From: Darksidea phi
Taxonomy: Eukaryota; Ascomycota; Dothideomycetes; Pleosporales; Lentitheciaceae
DNA length: 64,000 bases
NCBI GenBank assembly: GCA_030770425.1
Contig: JASJFT010000174.1
Location: forward strand, 1-64,000
Reading direction: 5' to 3'
A program made the position numbers and the translations under genes. The notes under the pieces were generated by a model. That model was not told the DNA's origin and ran no database searches. It worked only from the letters and a program-made list of their open reading frames with translations. The number at the start of each line of letters is the position of its first letter. Position 1 is the first letter of the stretch. Positions 47,728-59,173 of the stretch are shown in pieces.

Positions 47728-49679
47728 TCACCGCCGGGGCTTCACCCGCACCCAAAGTTCTGGTATGTTCCAGAACGTGACCATTCTCGAGTCGCGATGC
47801 CAATCCATGTCTTCATTTACCAAAGTAAAATCATATTTCCACAACAGCTTTACCAGAACCGTCCGCATCTCTAGCCAGGCCAGGCTGTAAGTTTTCAGCA
47901 ACAGTCAACATTTTGCCACACTATCGGGACCAAAAGAAGGGCATCGAACTCACTTTATCCCGATGCATCCCCGGGATCCGAGACTGAACGGCTGACTCGC
48001 CGCTAGAATATCCTCCGGCTGCTTCCCGTTGACATGCAACCAGCGTTCCGGAACAAATTTTAAAGGTTCGCGGAAGTTTTTGGGGCTCAAGCTCGCTGCC
48101 ACTGGGTTCGTGCCAACTATGGTCTGATGATGCACAGTTATGTCAGTTTAGCTTCTCAGTCGCACAACACTTTACTTTCTCCTAGGAGCCTACTTACTCC
48201 AGCCGGAAGAAAAAAACCATCGACGTCATCACCTCCCTCGGGCACGACCCGGGGGAGGGCAAAGGGCACAGGCGGGAAGATACGCATGCCTTCCTGGATG
48301 ACGGCCTTTAGGTACGGTAGACGTAGCGTGGACGAGGAGTTGATATCGGCATAGGACCAGTGTCGCGTGCTTATCTCGTGCTGCAGCTTCGCCATGATGT
48401 CCGGATTCTTGAGCAAGTAGTAGATAATGCACGACAAGGCAGTGGCCGTAGTTTCGCTGCCACCAAGCACGAAATCAGACGCGTGAGCTGCCAACTGCAA
48501 ATCTGACACTTTTTCCGGATCGCGTTTGTCCAGGATTCGTGTCATAAAGTCCTTCCTTGCTGTATTATGCCGAGCGATTCGCCTGTTGGTTCAGTTAATA
48601 TGGCAATATCATTTCCGCGCCGTTGCTCTGCACGTACTTTTTAGTAAGCGATATGGAAAACTCCTCGTTTTGAAGAGTCTCCTCAGTCAACTTCTTCATC
48701 ATCCCCGGCATGAGAGTCATAAACAGACTGCCCAAGAGCGGGAAACGCCTGAACCCGTCTATCAACGGAAACTTCTTCAACGCCCCCAGAGAAATTGAAA
48801 TCCAAGGATGATACTTGCCGCTGTCTAATCCTCCGAATGTCTCTCCAAAAGCCAGGTCCCCAATGATGTCAAATGCCATCATTCCGAAGCCCTTGGTCAT
48901 ATCGAAGCCGCGTTCATCCTTGGAACCGCGCTCCCCCACGATAGTTACGAACTTGTCAACGCTCTCAGTGACAAGTGCCTCCTGTTCCATGAGCGACTGC
49001 GATGAGAAGGCATGAGAAAGATGGCGACGCATCTGTGCGTGGACTTCCACACTGCGTTCAACGCCCATCGAGTGGACCCCTCGGGCTGAGAAAGACCCGC
49101 CTTCGTAGAAGTCACTTTTGATGAAGACTCGGCGGCCGCCCGTACGGAAGCCGTAGATGTCGGCCCATGACTTCGATGAGTTGAATGACACCTCATTGGG
49201 AGCCACTCTAACAACCGATCCTGGATGGATTTCAACGTTAACAACTAACCCGCTTTATGGATCTTTGTCTTGAGGAAATTTAGCATACCGTACTTTTCGT
49301 GGAGGTCTAGAACCTTGTATGGCATGCGGCCGCTGTTGTTCCAGTAAACGTACGGTATCTGTCAAATGCGTACAATTATCAGAAACGTTGCGCATAGGCA
49401 GTGTTGGAGCGGGGTAGATTACATTACTGCATGCAGCCAACCATGGTCCGGGTATCTTTGCTAGTGGGTGGAAAAACACATTGTAGATTCCCTCGATTAG
49501 CCGTACGATTATAAACTGCCCATGTCCCCGATTCAGCACAGTTCTGGGCAATGCCTTCTGTAATTGGGTCAAGACAGATCGCGGAGTTTACTTACCGTAA
49601 ATGCGAATAGAATCGAGAGTCCCGCCCACAACTGAGAAGGACTGCTCTTGTCTAATCCATCGTATAATGTAGATTTCAT
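47728..49679 (-). CDS. Cytochrome P450, microsomal, CYP65/isotrichodermin-hydroxylase style
   Basis: Seven exons (49679-49596, 49557-49423, 49358-49289, 49220-48638, 48582-48198, 48123-47954, 47884-47728) give 527 aa. An N-terminal hydrophobic anchor (LWAGLSILFAF) precedes FFHPLAKIPGPWLA, the Pro-rich hinge. Helix I has LGGSETTATAL, helix K has EGMR (ExxR), then FVPERW, and the haem loop FSLGSRGCIG carries ligand Cys472. The architecture matches fungal P450s that oxidise sesquiterpenes and other secondary metabolites (TRI11-like). Intron 1 is only 38 nt, short even for fungi. All key motifs are intact, so a functional enzyme is likely; the substrate is inferred from the cyclase neighbour. Confidence 0.9.
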
Positions 49680-50868
49680 GCTTGGAGTTGTGCTCTTTGC
49701 GACTGAAATAGGCGTAATTAAGCAGCTCGTATACTGTCGAGCCCTACCTAGCAAAGTACATATAAGTATGCACCCGAAATCGCCACCACTTCGTATATAT
49801 AAACCACCAGTGTCGGCTGCGTACCTAACTGAGCGATTAGGGTTTGGTCTGACGCATGCAATCACGAAATTTTAACTTACTAGTCGAATCTCACCGTCTA
49901 TATGACGTGTCTACCAAATTTGGTAAGAGCCGAGTTGGGCTGGGACGGAAGGAAAACATCCAACGGATATTATGGGCCCGAAACCATGTATAATGCGGGT
50001 CTCGGTGGTTACCAAGAACCAGCATGTTAACTCGCATGGGGGCATGCGGACTTCGTGCGCATTCTAAGACCTTTGTTCATCATTTCCACCTTGGCTTAGT
50101 CCAATATATTTTTATCAAGAACCGATCTCAGCTAGCGGCCACCTAGGGGACAGACACAAAGCATCAAGTGCTACAGGATCAATGAGGATGTCTATGATCC
50201 ATTATATATTTCAATACGCTACCAGTATATTGTATTTGACCTGAGTGCCTTCATACCTCAATTATAGTAGTATCTATATGCAAGAAGCTATCAAAAGTAC
50301 TAAGAGGATATAAATTATTAAGTACTTAAATACAAGGAAATTTATGTTTACGCTCTGCCCGTTTCGGCCACGTTGTATTCGGACGCGACCTTACCACCGC
50401 GACTGTAGAAGAAAATTCCGTAGGACTAACTGTCTGTGAACAACGCGGAAAGTACGTTTGCCGATCTCTCATACGCAGGCACCAATGCATATCTGCAGCT
50501 GATTTCTAGCACAAGTATGGGGATTCGAGCAGCGCCTTCCGTCGTTATCCTCGGATGAGTATTTTGCAGGCGATGATAATAAAGTATAGGTTTAACTTCT
50601 AGACAGTTAATGCAACCATGGTTTGCCGAAGGGCCGCTAAAAAGCGGCGGAGTTGGACTAATTGGGTAATCTGCCGGCCAAGTGTCGTTGATTACCAAAT
50701 AGGACATCTATGCCCTTGGTACCGAGTACAATATTTTGAAGTCCCCATTAGAAAAGATTTCTAATCCTTAATTGTATCGCCTTCAGCTGCCATCTCAATC
50801 TGCAACCGGCTGTCTTTCGCATTACAACCCTGACCACTATATTTTCTTTCCACTTGTATACGCCCAAC
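49680..50868. other. Divergent intergenic region between P450 and PKS relic
   Basis: About 1.2 kb, AT-rich between 50,090 and 50,350. A 93-codon minus-strand frame at 50426-50707 (contains NDTWPADYP) has no recognised family. The stretch would have been the shared promoter of the P450 (minus) and the PKS (plus). Confidence 0.5.
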
Positions 50869-53260
50869 ATGACGATCAATTACAGACAACATCAATGGAA
50901 TGGTATACACCAGAGCAATGGACATGCTACCGAACCTAAAACAATGCCCCTGACAATTGTCCGGATAGCCTGTCCCTTGGTGGAGGCGTGACTTCTCGGG
51001 GCAGACTCTGGGAACTCGTTTCTCGTAGCAAGGATGTCTGGTCCGAAATTCTTGGCAGCCGTTTCAATTCAAAATCTTTCTATCACCCTGATCCTGCTAA
51101 TATCTCTGTTGTTAGTGCCATTCTGGGTTCTTCTTGACAAAAGACCTTGAATGCTGACTATTAGCCCACAGATTCGGGCCAAAGGCGGCTATTTCCTCGA
51201 CGAAGACGTTGGTGCCTTTGATGTCTCCTTCAACATGTCGGCCGATGCAGTTGTTTCCATAGACCCACAGCCCAGACTGTACCTCGAAGTGACATGAGAG
51301 GTCCCAGAGAGTGGTTCGTGTCCTTTGTGTCCTTGTCCGTACTGTAAGAAACAAGGGAACCCAAAAACTAACAGTACCAAAGCCTACATTTCCTTGTCTA
51401 AGATTGCAGGTTGGTGAGACGCTCAGCCGGGGTCGACCTGAGAGGATGCCCTATCTCCGAATGCACACGACATCGTTCGCGTTCTGATGTGCAGGAAAGC
51501 CTTCGTACATGGCATCGGTCAAAACAAACATAGGCTTCACGGGGGCTACATCGGACTTAGCTTCTATTACCAAGGTGGCCATGTCTCTGGAGCGCAATGA
51601 GATTGCACCAAGTCTTAACTTCGACAGGGTTAAACCCGCCATTGACCTAGATCGTCTACATCTTAAGGTGAGCCGTCACTATGCTCCCTGATGACTATAT
51701 AACACGGATCTAAACCCCGAAGTAGTACTTGACATATTGACACTACGCAGATCCGACATGCACCCAGGCCTGGCCGCTGTCAACCGTTCAGCGTGCCTCC
51801 ATGAACAATTTCAGCTTTGGCAGACTAACGCCCTTGTAATTCTTGAGGAGGCAGGCCACTAAGTGCACTATATGGGCACAAGAGCATAGCTCGACGGGCC
51901 GAACGTCCGGGCCGCTTGCTCTTTGTCTTGAGCGCATTGGACAAGGTGGCGGCTGGCTAGAGGACTGTCAAATTTCGGGAGCATCTACAGAAGTATGCGT
52001 ACGATACGCAAACGCAAACGCATTTGATGACCTGGAATATCCGCTGAGTGAAAGGCGAAGCCGGTTTTCGTGGACGGTGACGGTCGCGGCCACCGCCGTA
52101 TCAGAACTCACCACGTTGCTGGACGACAGCTCGACAAGGCCCCTCCAAATACCGGTACGACTCCTTGACTAGGTTTCGTCTCCAATAGCCAGCTATAGCA
52201 TGCACCTACTTCCGCCACCTTATCAATGCTGAGCATATCGCCACCACCGAGGGCAATGAGCCCATGAAGGGGGGTTATGATGACCGTTGGTATGACTCAG
52301 GCTGGCCTGGCGACGAATCTCGACGATACCCGGTCCGGTCAGGTGGTCATGGCCTGCACCAACAGTTCATCCAGCGTGACGCTATCAGGCGACTTGGCTG
52401 GTATCCAAAAGCTGAGAATTCGTATCGAAAAGGAAAACGTTCTCGTCCGTACTCACCGGGACAGGCTTCTTTTCATTCCCATCATATGCTATCACTCGAG
52501 GACCACTACCTCGCCGCACTGTAGGAACACATGGACAGCCCGTGCTTCTTGCTCAAGCAATTCGCCGAACCGTTGAGGGAAACGTGAAACTACAGCAAGT
52601 TGATTCTATCATCGAAATCCGCCAACACAGTGCCTTGGCCGGTCCCACACGTTAAGGTCTCAAGTCCGTACTTTCGTTGTTCTTGAGATTGCATACGGTT
52701 CCTGCCTAGAGAGAGCAAAATACGCCGTTCAGACGATACAGGCCCTAACCGGTTTCTTGGTTGAAAAGAGCTATCCCATGAGCACATCTCACGTCAATTT
52801 CCCACTCTGAATGAAAGGGCTTCGGGTAGCTGTGGTCTACCTTCATATGCCTGGGATCACAAGCAACGATCCTGGCACGAGTCTCGTAGGGGCTGTCCGG
52901 CACGCTGGTACTAGCCTTACGCGAGAGGAAGCATTCGCAGGATGTGGACTGGCCGCGGCAAAGCTTCTAGATTACACAGCAAAGACGCTGCGACGCCCTC
53001 TGCCCACGTTCAAAGACGCTAATTTTGGTGTGACCAGCCTCCTGCCGCCGCCTATTATGGGATGCAGCTTTGGCGGCTAAATGTTTGCCAACGGTGGTAA
53101 CACGGACTACGTCCGCCAAGAACGCCACTTGTTTGATCGAGTTTGTCGTTATTGCAGTGTTAGGCCGTTGCAGCGTGAGGGGGATGTTGAGGTCCTGGCC
53201 TTCCTCGAGCGTGACTCTGAATGCACTGAATTTGCCCAGTTACTGTGCCATTGAGATGTC
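50869..53260 (+). pseudogene. Collapsed highly reducing polyketide synthase
   Basis: Fragments of a multidomain PKS lie in the right order but in shifting frames with stops. The start at 50869 leads to PLTIVRIAC and, after a frameshift, WELVSRSKDVWSEILGSRF, the N terminus of a ketosynthase. DEDVGAFDVSF and SIDPQPRLYLE follow at about 51,200-51,295, then KTNIGFTGATSDLASITKV at about 51,515, so the KS centre with the active-site Cys is missing. The post-KS linker (YPLSERRSRFSW, about 52,035-52,070) and an acyltransferase part (VMACTNSSSSVTLSGD, about 52,330) are next. A ketoreductase-end-like piece (AKLLDYTAKTLRRPL) lies at about 52,965. DH, ER and ACP are not seen. Intact family members are seven to eight kilobases. 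Product: none. Confidence 0.8.
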
Positions 53261-54259
53261 ATAGAAAAGGAGATGTGGAATTTATAATATACCGTAAGTG
53301 CCTTAGATACATATATATGGACTAACGGTCATGTTTCATAATATTGGCAAATTGCTCTTATTCGCTGTCCGCGACCAGCCACGAAGTAACAATAATAGTA
53401 TATCCCAGAGATATGAGTATGGATGGCATTGACTGCCTAGAGAGTATCCATACCACTTAGCCATGCATATGTACACACATGCATCTTAAGGATCACTTGC
53501 ATCCATCCCAGACATAAATTGCTCGTCCTTGGGTCCAACCGGATTTTAGGGCCAATCCACCGCTTCGCGGCCAGGACCCTCAAAGGATACCCCGTGAACG
53601 AGCAGTGCGTCAGCATCCCATTCGTCATTTCGACTCATATTTGCCGCCGAGATATGCTCGCATCCCAACACTCACCGAATGATAAGAACTTGCCTTTGTG
53701 ATTGGCGGGAATATGTACGATATCCTAAGCATGGTTACTAATCGGTCCCCGGCAATATACTGTACAGTGCGCAAAGTCAGTAAAACAGGGGCCTGAAAAC
53801 AGAGCAGTATTGTTCTAGTTTGAGGGTTAACTGCATATAGCACCTCATCTGTTGCAGTTGCTGATCTGCTTCGCCGTGGCTCCATCACGCGCGTCAGGCA
53901 TAGCCAGATGTCAGAGTCAGAAAAGATGAAGCGTTGTGGTCGCCGTGTCAGGTCCAAAGAATCCGTTGTTTCCGCGCCCCCGGCCATTATCAAATGCGGT
54001 CGCCTGCCGACGGATATACCGCCTTTAGGTAACTGCCGCGTGAACATCATTATGAACAACCAACTGATTGGTATCAGCCTTATGGAAGCAATGCAGCTAA
54101 CATAGTAGTAGCCACACAGCGTATGATTCCTTCTTCTTCTTCTTCTTCCGTTTCCAACGCTTTTCGTATTTCCTCTATTTTAGGACCCTCGAGCGATTTC
54201 AGCTCCTGTATCAACTACGATTCGTATGCGCACGGTCCTGATCGTTGAAGCAATTAAAG
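53261..54259. other. Intergenic with unrecognised open frames
   Basis: Minus-strand 53625-54059 (144 codons) and plus-strand frames at 53519-53701 and 53908-54105 look coding-like but overlap and have no motif I recognise; they may be another relic. A TTC microsatellite lies at about 54,130-54,148, upstream of the P450 start. Confidence 0.4.
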
Positions 54260-56179
54260 ATGAGTAAAATGAACTATGCTACCGGAGCAAGGGATTGGCA
54301 ACATGACAGCGGCGGAGCATTTGAAAAAATCAAGCAAATAGGGGGAAAAGTCGGGTGGCGTGAGCTGTTCGCACTTGTGGTGACGGCTGCCTGTATGCAT
54401 ATCACGTACAATCTGTACTTGCATCCATTGGCAAAATTCCCAGGCCCATTCTGGGCCCGCGCGTCCATTGTTAGCATATTCCCTACAACACTTCTCCGAC
54501 CATGGATACTGGGCTAACGCGTTATGGACAGCTCTGGCGATTCTGGCATACTATGACAGGGCGGTCGCACCGTGTCATCCGATCACTTCACGAAACATAT
54601 GGTCTGTAATTATCAGCGACAAGTTGAAAATAATCGGCTGACATATATAACCAGGCCCGGTATTCCGCGTCTCGCCCAACGAGCTCTCGTTTGCGTCGAC
54701 AGCGTCATGGAAGGCCATTTATGGCTTCCCACCCCCTGGGCAAGGCCAGTTAATTAAAGGCGAGTTCTACGACATCTTCGGCGGCGCTTACAAAACGGGC
54801 TGTATCGGGTCCGAACGTGATCCAGCCGTCCATGCGCGCAAGAAGAGGAACCTCACTGCGGCCTTCTCGGCCAAAGCGCTAGCCAACCAAGAACCTATCG
54901 TCCAGACCTGCCTAGACCGCTTTGTTGATAAGCTCGGACCCCTGTGTCGCAAGAGCGGAGGCAAAGGCATCAATGTTGTCGATTGGTTGGAGATGCTTAC
55001 CTTTGACATCTTGGGAGAAATGGCTTTTGGAGAGGGGTTCGATTGTGTCCAGGAAGGTACTTCTCCATTCTGCCATATTTATTTCGCGAAGCTCTTAATA
55101 CATCTGCTAATATGACTGTGACTTGATAGAGAAACACCATGCTTGGATGGACCTGATCCTCAAACACCTCTTCGAAGTTACCTTAGTAGATAACTTGCGA
55201 CGAGTGCGGGTCCTGCATGTCCTCGGACGATGGCTACTCCCGTCGCTTACCTCGAGCGTGAGGGAGAAACACTCGATGTACAGCCGGGCAAAGGTACAGA
55301 AGCGTCTTGACGCCGAGACGCCGCGACAGGACTTCTTCACCCACATAGCAAACAAAGTCCGGGCTGGTGAGGTAGAACAAGAAGAGATGACAGCCCACGC
55401 ATCTACGTTGGTGTAAGCAAAAAACATTTCCTTCTGTAACTGTAAGCTAACAGGACACGGAACAGCCTTGCAGGTGGTGAGACGACAGCGACTTGCCTAG
55501 CAGCCGCCATGTACTATCTTCTCAAGACTCCTGCGACGCTCGAGAGGCTGACGAATGAGATACGAACCCGGTACAAATCATATGAGGAGATTGATGCTGC
55601 ATCAGCGATGCAACTGCCCTATCTACAAGCCGTCATCAATGAGTCCTTACGTATTCACCCGCCAGGCTCACAGGGTTTCCCGCGCGTGTCGCCTGGATGT
55701 GAGATTGACGGCCATTGGGTACCAAAAGGAGTAGGTCCACCACACTTGTCAAGGACTGTAGTGAGAAACCGGTTGTTGACCTATAGACAGGCAGAAGTTT
55801 ACACGAGTGCGTGGGCCGTCACCCACGATGCGAACAACTTCCACGAACCCATGACCTTCATACCTGAGCGTTGGATTGACCCCGAATGCCAGGACATCAA
55901 GGAGGCCAGCCAGCCTTTCTCACTCGGATATCGGGCGTGTATTGGTCGCAAGTAAGCTTCCCCCCTCCACAGTCCTAACACCTTCATGCCACACAACTTA
56001 CCCTAAGTTTACTTAGCTTCGCCTTCCTTGAGATGACTTCCTGTCTTTCCAAGATACTGTTTAGATATGATCCAAAGTTGGTGAATACTGATCTTGATTG
56101 GGAAGATGCTTCTCGATGTTACGTCATGTGGTGGAAGGCGCCGGTATGGGTTATGTTTGAGGAGCGCGCGTCCAAGTAA
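54260..56179 (+). CDS. Cytochrome P450, microsomal, second cluster P450
   Basis: Seven exons (54260-54469, 54532-54601, 54655-55056, 55130-55412, 55466-55730, 55791-55951, 56017-56179) give 517 aa. The membrane anchor is LFALVVTAACMHITYNLYLH, followed by PLAKFPGPFWARA. Helix I has LAGGETTATCLAAA, rebuilt across intron 4; helix K has ESLR, then FIPERW, and the haem loop PFSLGYRACIG with ligand Cys460. Every splice junction keeps the frame. It is similar in layout to the P450 at 47.7-49.7 kb but clearly a different gene. Members of this group hydroxylate or epoxidise terpenoid and other fungal metabolites on the ER. It lies downstream of the PKS relic, read in the same direction. The intron 4 acceptor was chosen over one 15 nt earlier because it gives the conserved LAGGETT. 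Confidence 0.9.
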
Positions 56180-56713
56180 CTTCCACTCCACAACGTGGAG
56201 CTGACACGGCACGCTCAATGTAGACCGAGGTGCTAAAGTCCAACCGTTCGCCCTTTCCAAGCTCGTCTAGTACTTCATCTTCGCCATTCTCGGTACGGGT
56301 ATCTACTGGCTGTTCTCAAAACCGCGCTGAACAAAATTAGTGGTTCGTACGAACCCTTGCCACAGAAGGCTGGCACGATGAACTTGGTACGGAATGGATG
56401 GGGCTGGGGATGGAAAGAGAGGGTGAGCGCACGAGGGAAGTAATTTGGAGAAACATGGATCGTGATGATGAAACATCTAGACACGGATCAGAAGAGAGGC
56501 GTTTATTGTTGGTTTATTTCGTTTGAGCACCGCCAAATATGGAGAATATGCGGATATGAAGTCGACAATGTTAGACTGACGTGCAACGTGCATCTCGTCG
56601 TTAACATTACTATTAATTAGTAGCCCGTTTGTACCTAGATGATGCATTACAATGGGTTAATTCCCCTGTGGCATCTTCCTATAGAGAAGTGACCGTAGAC
56701 GATGAAATCGACC
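56180..56713. other. Convergent intergenic region, no gene seen
   Basis: Between the 3' ends of the second P450 and the CYP51 relic. Only short frames without motif are seen. Confidence 0.6.
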
Positions 56714-58416
56714 TCAACCGTACTCCTGCCGGGTCCAACGAATGAACGAAGGCTGGGACGGGCGTGCAAACACGGATGTATGATCTGTCTTCGGCACGAC
56801 ACCCTCCCTTCCATCCATAGAGTGGAGCTTGAAGTTGCGCACAACGGTAGCAACGATGACACCCAGGTTCAGATAGGTGAATTTTTCACCAATGCAGCGA
56901 TGTCATCCTGCCCCAAACGGCATATATGGACTCCTGGTCCCCTTGGACACGGCGCCATAGCCGTAGCCATCAGTGTCGTTAACAGCGTCCTCGACCTGCT
57001 GAGGTTGATCTCATCGATGGGGGTTCTAGCTTTTCGCGTCCGGGAAAAACTCGTCGCTTGTTGCCGTCACCATAGGCGAGGCCAGTAGCACCTTGTCGGT
57101 GCCGATCACGTAAGGAGTTCCGGAAATGGAAAGAGAGTTCTTGACTTTGCGAAGGATGGAATGGATGGAGCCGTGTAGACGAAGGGTTTCTTTGACTATG
57201 TTGTGCAAAAGCGGGAGTTTGTCTAGATCTGAGAACTGCAGCGGTGGCAGACGGCCTCTGCCACCTTGACCGAGATTCTGGACCTGTTCTTGAAAGAGCT
57301 CTTCGGCAATGTTGGGGTGCGCGGCTAAGCGGAGCATGATCCATGCACTGGCCGATGAGGACGAGTGTTGACCTCCTATGAGAAGTGTGATCATCATGTG
57401 CAATTTCCTTGTCCGGGACGGGTATTCCGTTCTTGTAGCTCGAGTTCATGAGATTCCATATTATGTCGTATTCAGCATCGGAGTCGAGACCGTGTTTGCG
57501 CCGTTGGGTGATAATGTCTTCGTAGACGGTTCGCATCTTGGCGTGGGCGATGTCTCGACGGCGATTTCATGGTAGAGGTAGCCAAGGGAATAGGAAGTTG
57601 ATGGGGGCAAAATCCTGGTTGGTAACGAGTGTTAGCAGGAGACTTGAGAATGAAGGACGATATGGCACTTACATTGTCTAGGTCATGGTACAGCTCGGCG
57701 AACTCAGCGGTCAGTTTCTGTCGCACCTCCTTCCCCTGCAGTGACCGTGCCGCCGTGAACAGCGTAATCTCAGACATGGCACCGGAGATGTCGACAGCAC
57801 CCGACGCGCCCTTCCATGCGGGGCTCGATTTGATGTAATCCAACACTTCCTTCTCGATCAAGGGAACATGCAAATCCAAGGCCTTCTGTGTCAGTCCAAA
57901 CTTGACACACTTCTTCTGTTCCATGAGCTTCGAGTTCGGACAGTCGTAGATGACATCGCTGCCGAACACGGGTATCGTAAGCGGACCGTAGATTTCCTCG
58001 GCATTAACGACCTGAAGCTGTGCGTTGAGGATGAAGCCGTTGCCATCGAGGCCCAGGTAGCAGGTTATTTTCCTACCGAAGAGGGTGAAGGTGAAGACAT
58101 CGCCGTACTTCGTTGGCGGTTAGCGGAAGGGGATCATGAGTCAATGCATGTTTTTCGTGAAGAACACACCTTTTCTCGATACTTGGTAAAAAAGGCGACG
58201 GGGTCTATACTGTACGAGACGGCATTTCCGATATAGGATACCCAATGGAAGACGGCTGGTGGCTCGGTTTTGCTGCGGAAGAAGAATTGATGAGACATTA
58301 ATGAGAATCGAGGCGATTAGGCCAATGAAGCCATAGGCTGCCAATGCCTTGAGGAAGAACGGCTGTGGAGCGTGTTGGATTCTAGAGGGTGCTCGAGGGT
58401 GGGGAAAATTAAGCAC
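56714..58416 (-). pseudogene. CYP51: Decayed copy of CYP51 (lanosterol 14alpha-demethylase)
   Basis: The frame pieces read as CYP51 throughout: LAAYGFIGLIASI, then in another frame PPAVFHWVSYIG, FGSDVIYDCPNSKLMEQKK, GGQHSSSSASAWIMLRLA, KETLRLHGSIHSILRKV and, near 56,900, MPFGAG. No ATG precedes the first piece. Frameshifts occur near 58,290 and 57,400, each explained by loss of 2 nt. In-frame stops are at 57569-57567, 57028-57026, 57013-57011 and 56905-56903; the last falls inside the haem-binding loop, where the family has Arg. All four stops are explained by G-to-A or C-to-T transitions at Trp or Arg codons. Introns (58,167-58,108 region; about 57,660-57,603) are still recognisable. CYP51 makes ergosterol precursors; a working copy should exist elsewhere in the genome. 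Confidence 0.88.
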
Positions 58417-59173
58417 ACGGTCCAGAAACGCCCTGTCAACAAAACGACAACATCGCTACTTGCTGTAGTAATGGAAATGGCTCTGGTCTCAGTATAGCCT
58501 ATGTAGGCTCACAAGCCCTGTAATAACACCGTACGAAATACGATCCAGGCGTGTTTCTCATACTATCAGCATCTTGGGTGTTCAGTAAGCCTGTGTGCTT
58601 ATTTCCCTAGTTACAGTAAAAATATTGTGCTTGGCATGTTAGCGCCGGCTAGCGCGTCGCGTACCAAGGGCGCGTAGATGGAAATATCCTATTCGGGAAA
58701 TCGCCGTGTTTTTAATTAGTCTATTCCGCACTTAGATCATGCCTATTATTCATCGCAAGAACCGTACCTTAGATAGATGACTTTAAAAGCACGGAAAGCA
58801 GACGAGAATTGCAAGTAACGTCAAATGTTCTTTTACCACCCAGCCCAAGATACCGTCTATGCAGATAGGTCCACTCGCAAGAACCAGCAGAAAGTATTAG
58901 GTAGAAGAGAGCCTTTACCCTACACCTTTGCATGACAGAAAGATGGAGTTCGCCCAACCCAAAAAAAAAAGATAAGCAAGATAATGTTACACGAACGACA
59001 ACGACCTTGTTGACCTTAATGCCCATCAACTGGACTTTTTCCCGTACCGAGGTCAACAACTCGTCAATAATGAAGAACCGAACCCTGACATGCTATCGGA
59101 ATGACGCCTTCCGCAAAGATGGTGGTAGAAATGCAATGCATGTATGATAATAGTGTTACAGGAGCATAGGCGA
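58417..59173. other. Intergenic, cluster end, no gene seen
   Basis: About 760 AT-rich bases with short frames only; a 10-base A run lies near 58,960. It separates the CYP51 relic from INO80. Confidence 0.6.
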
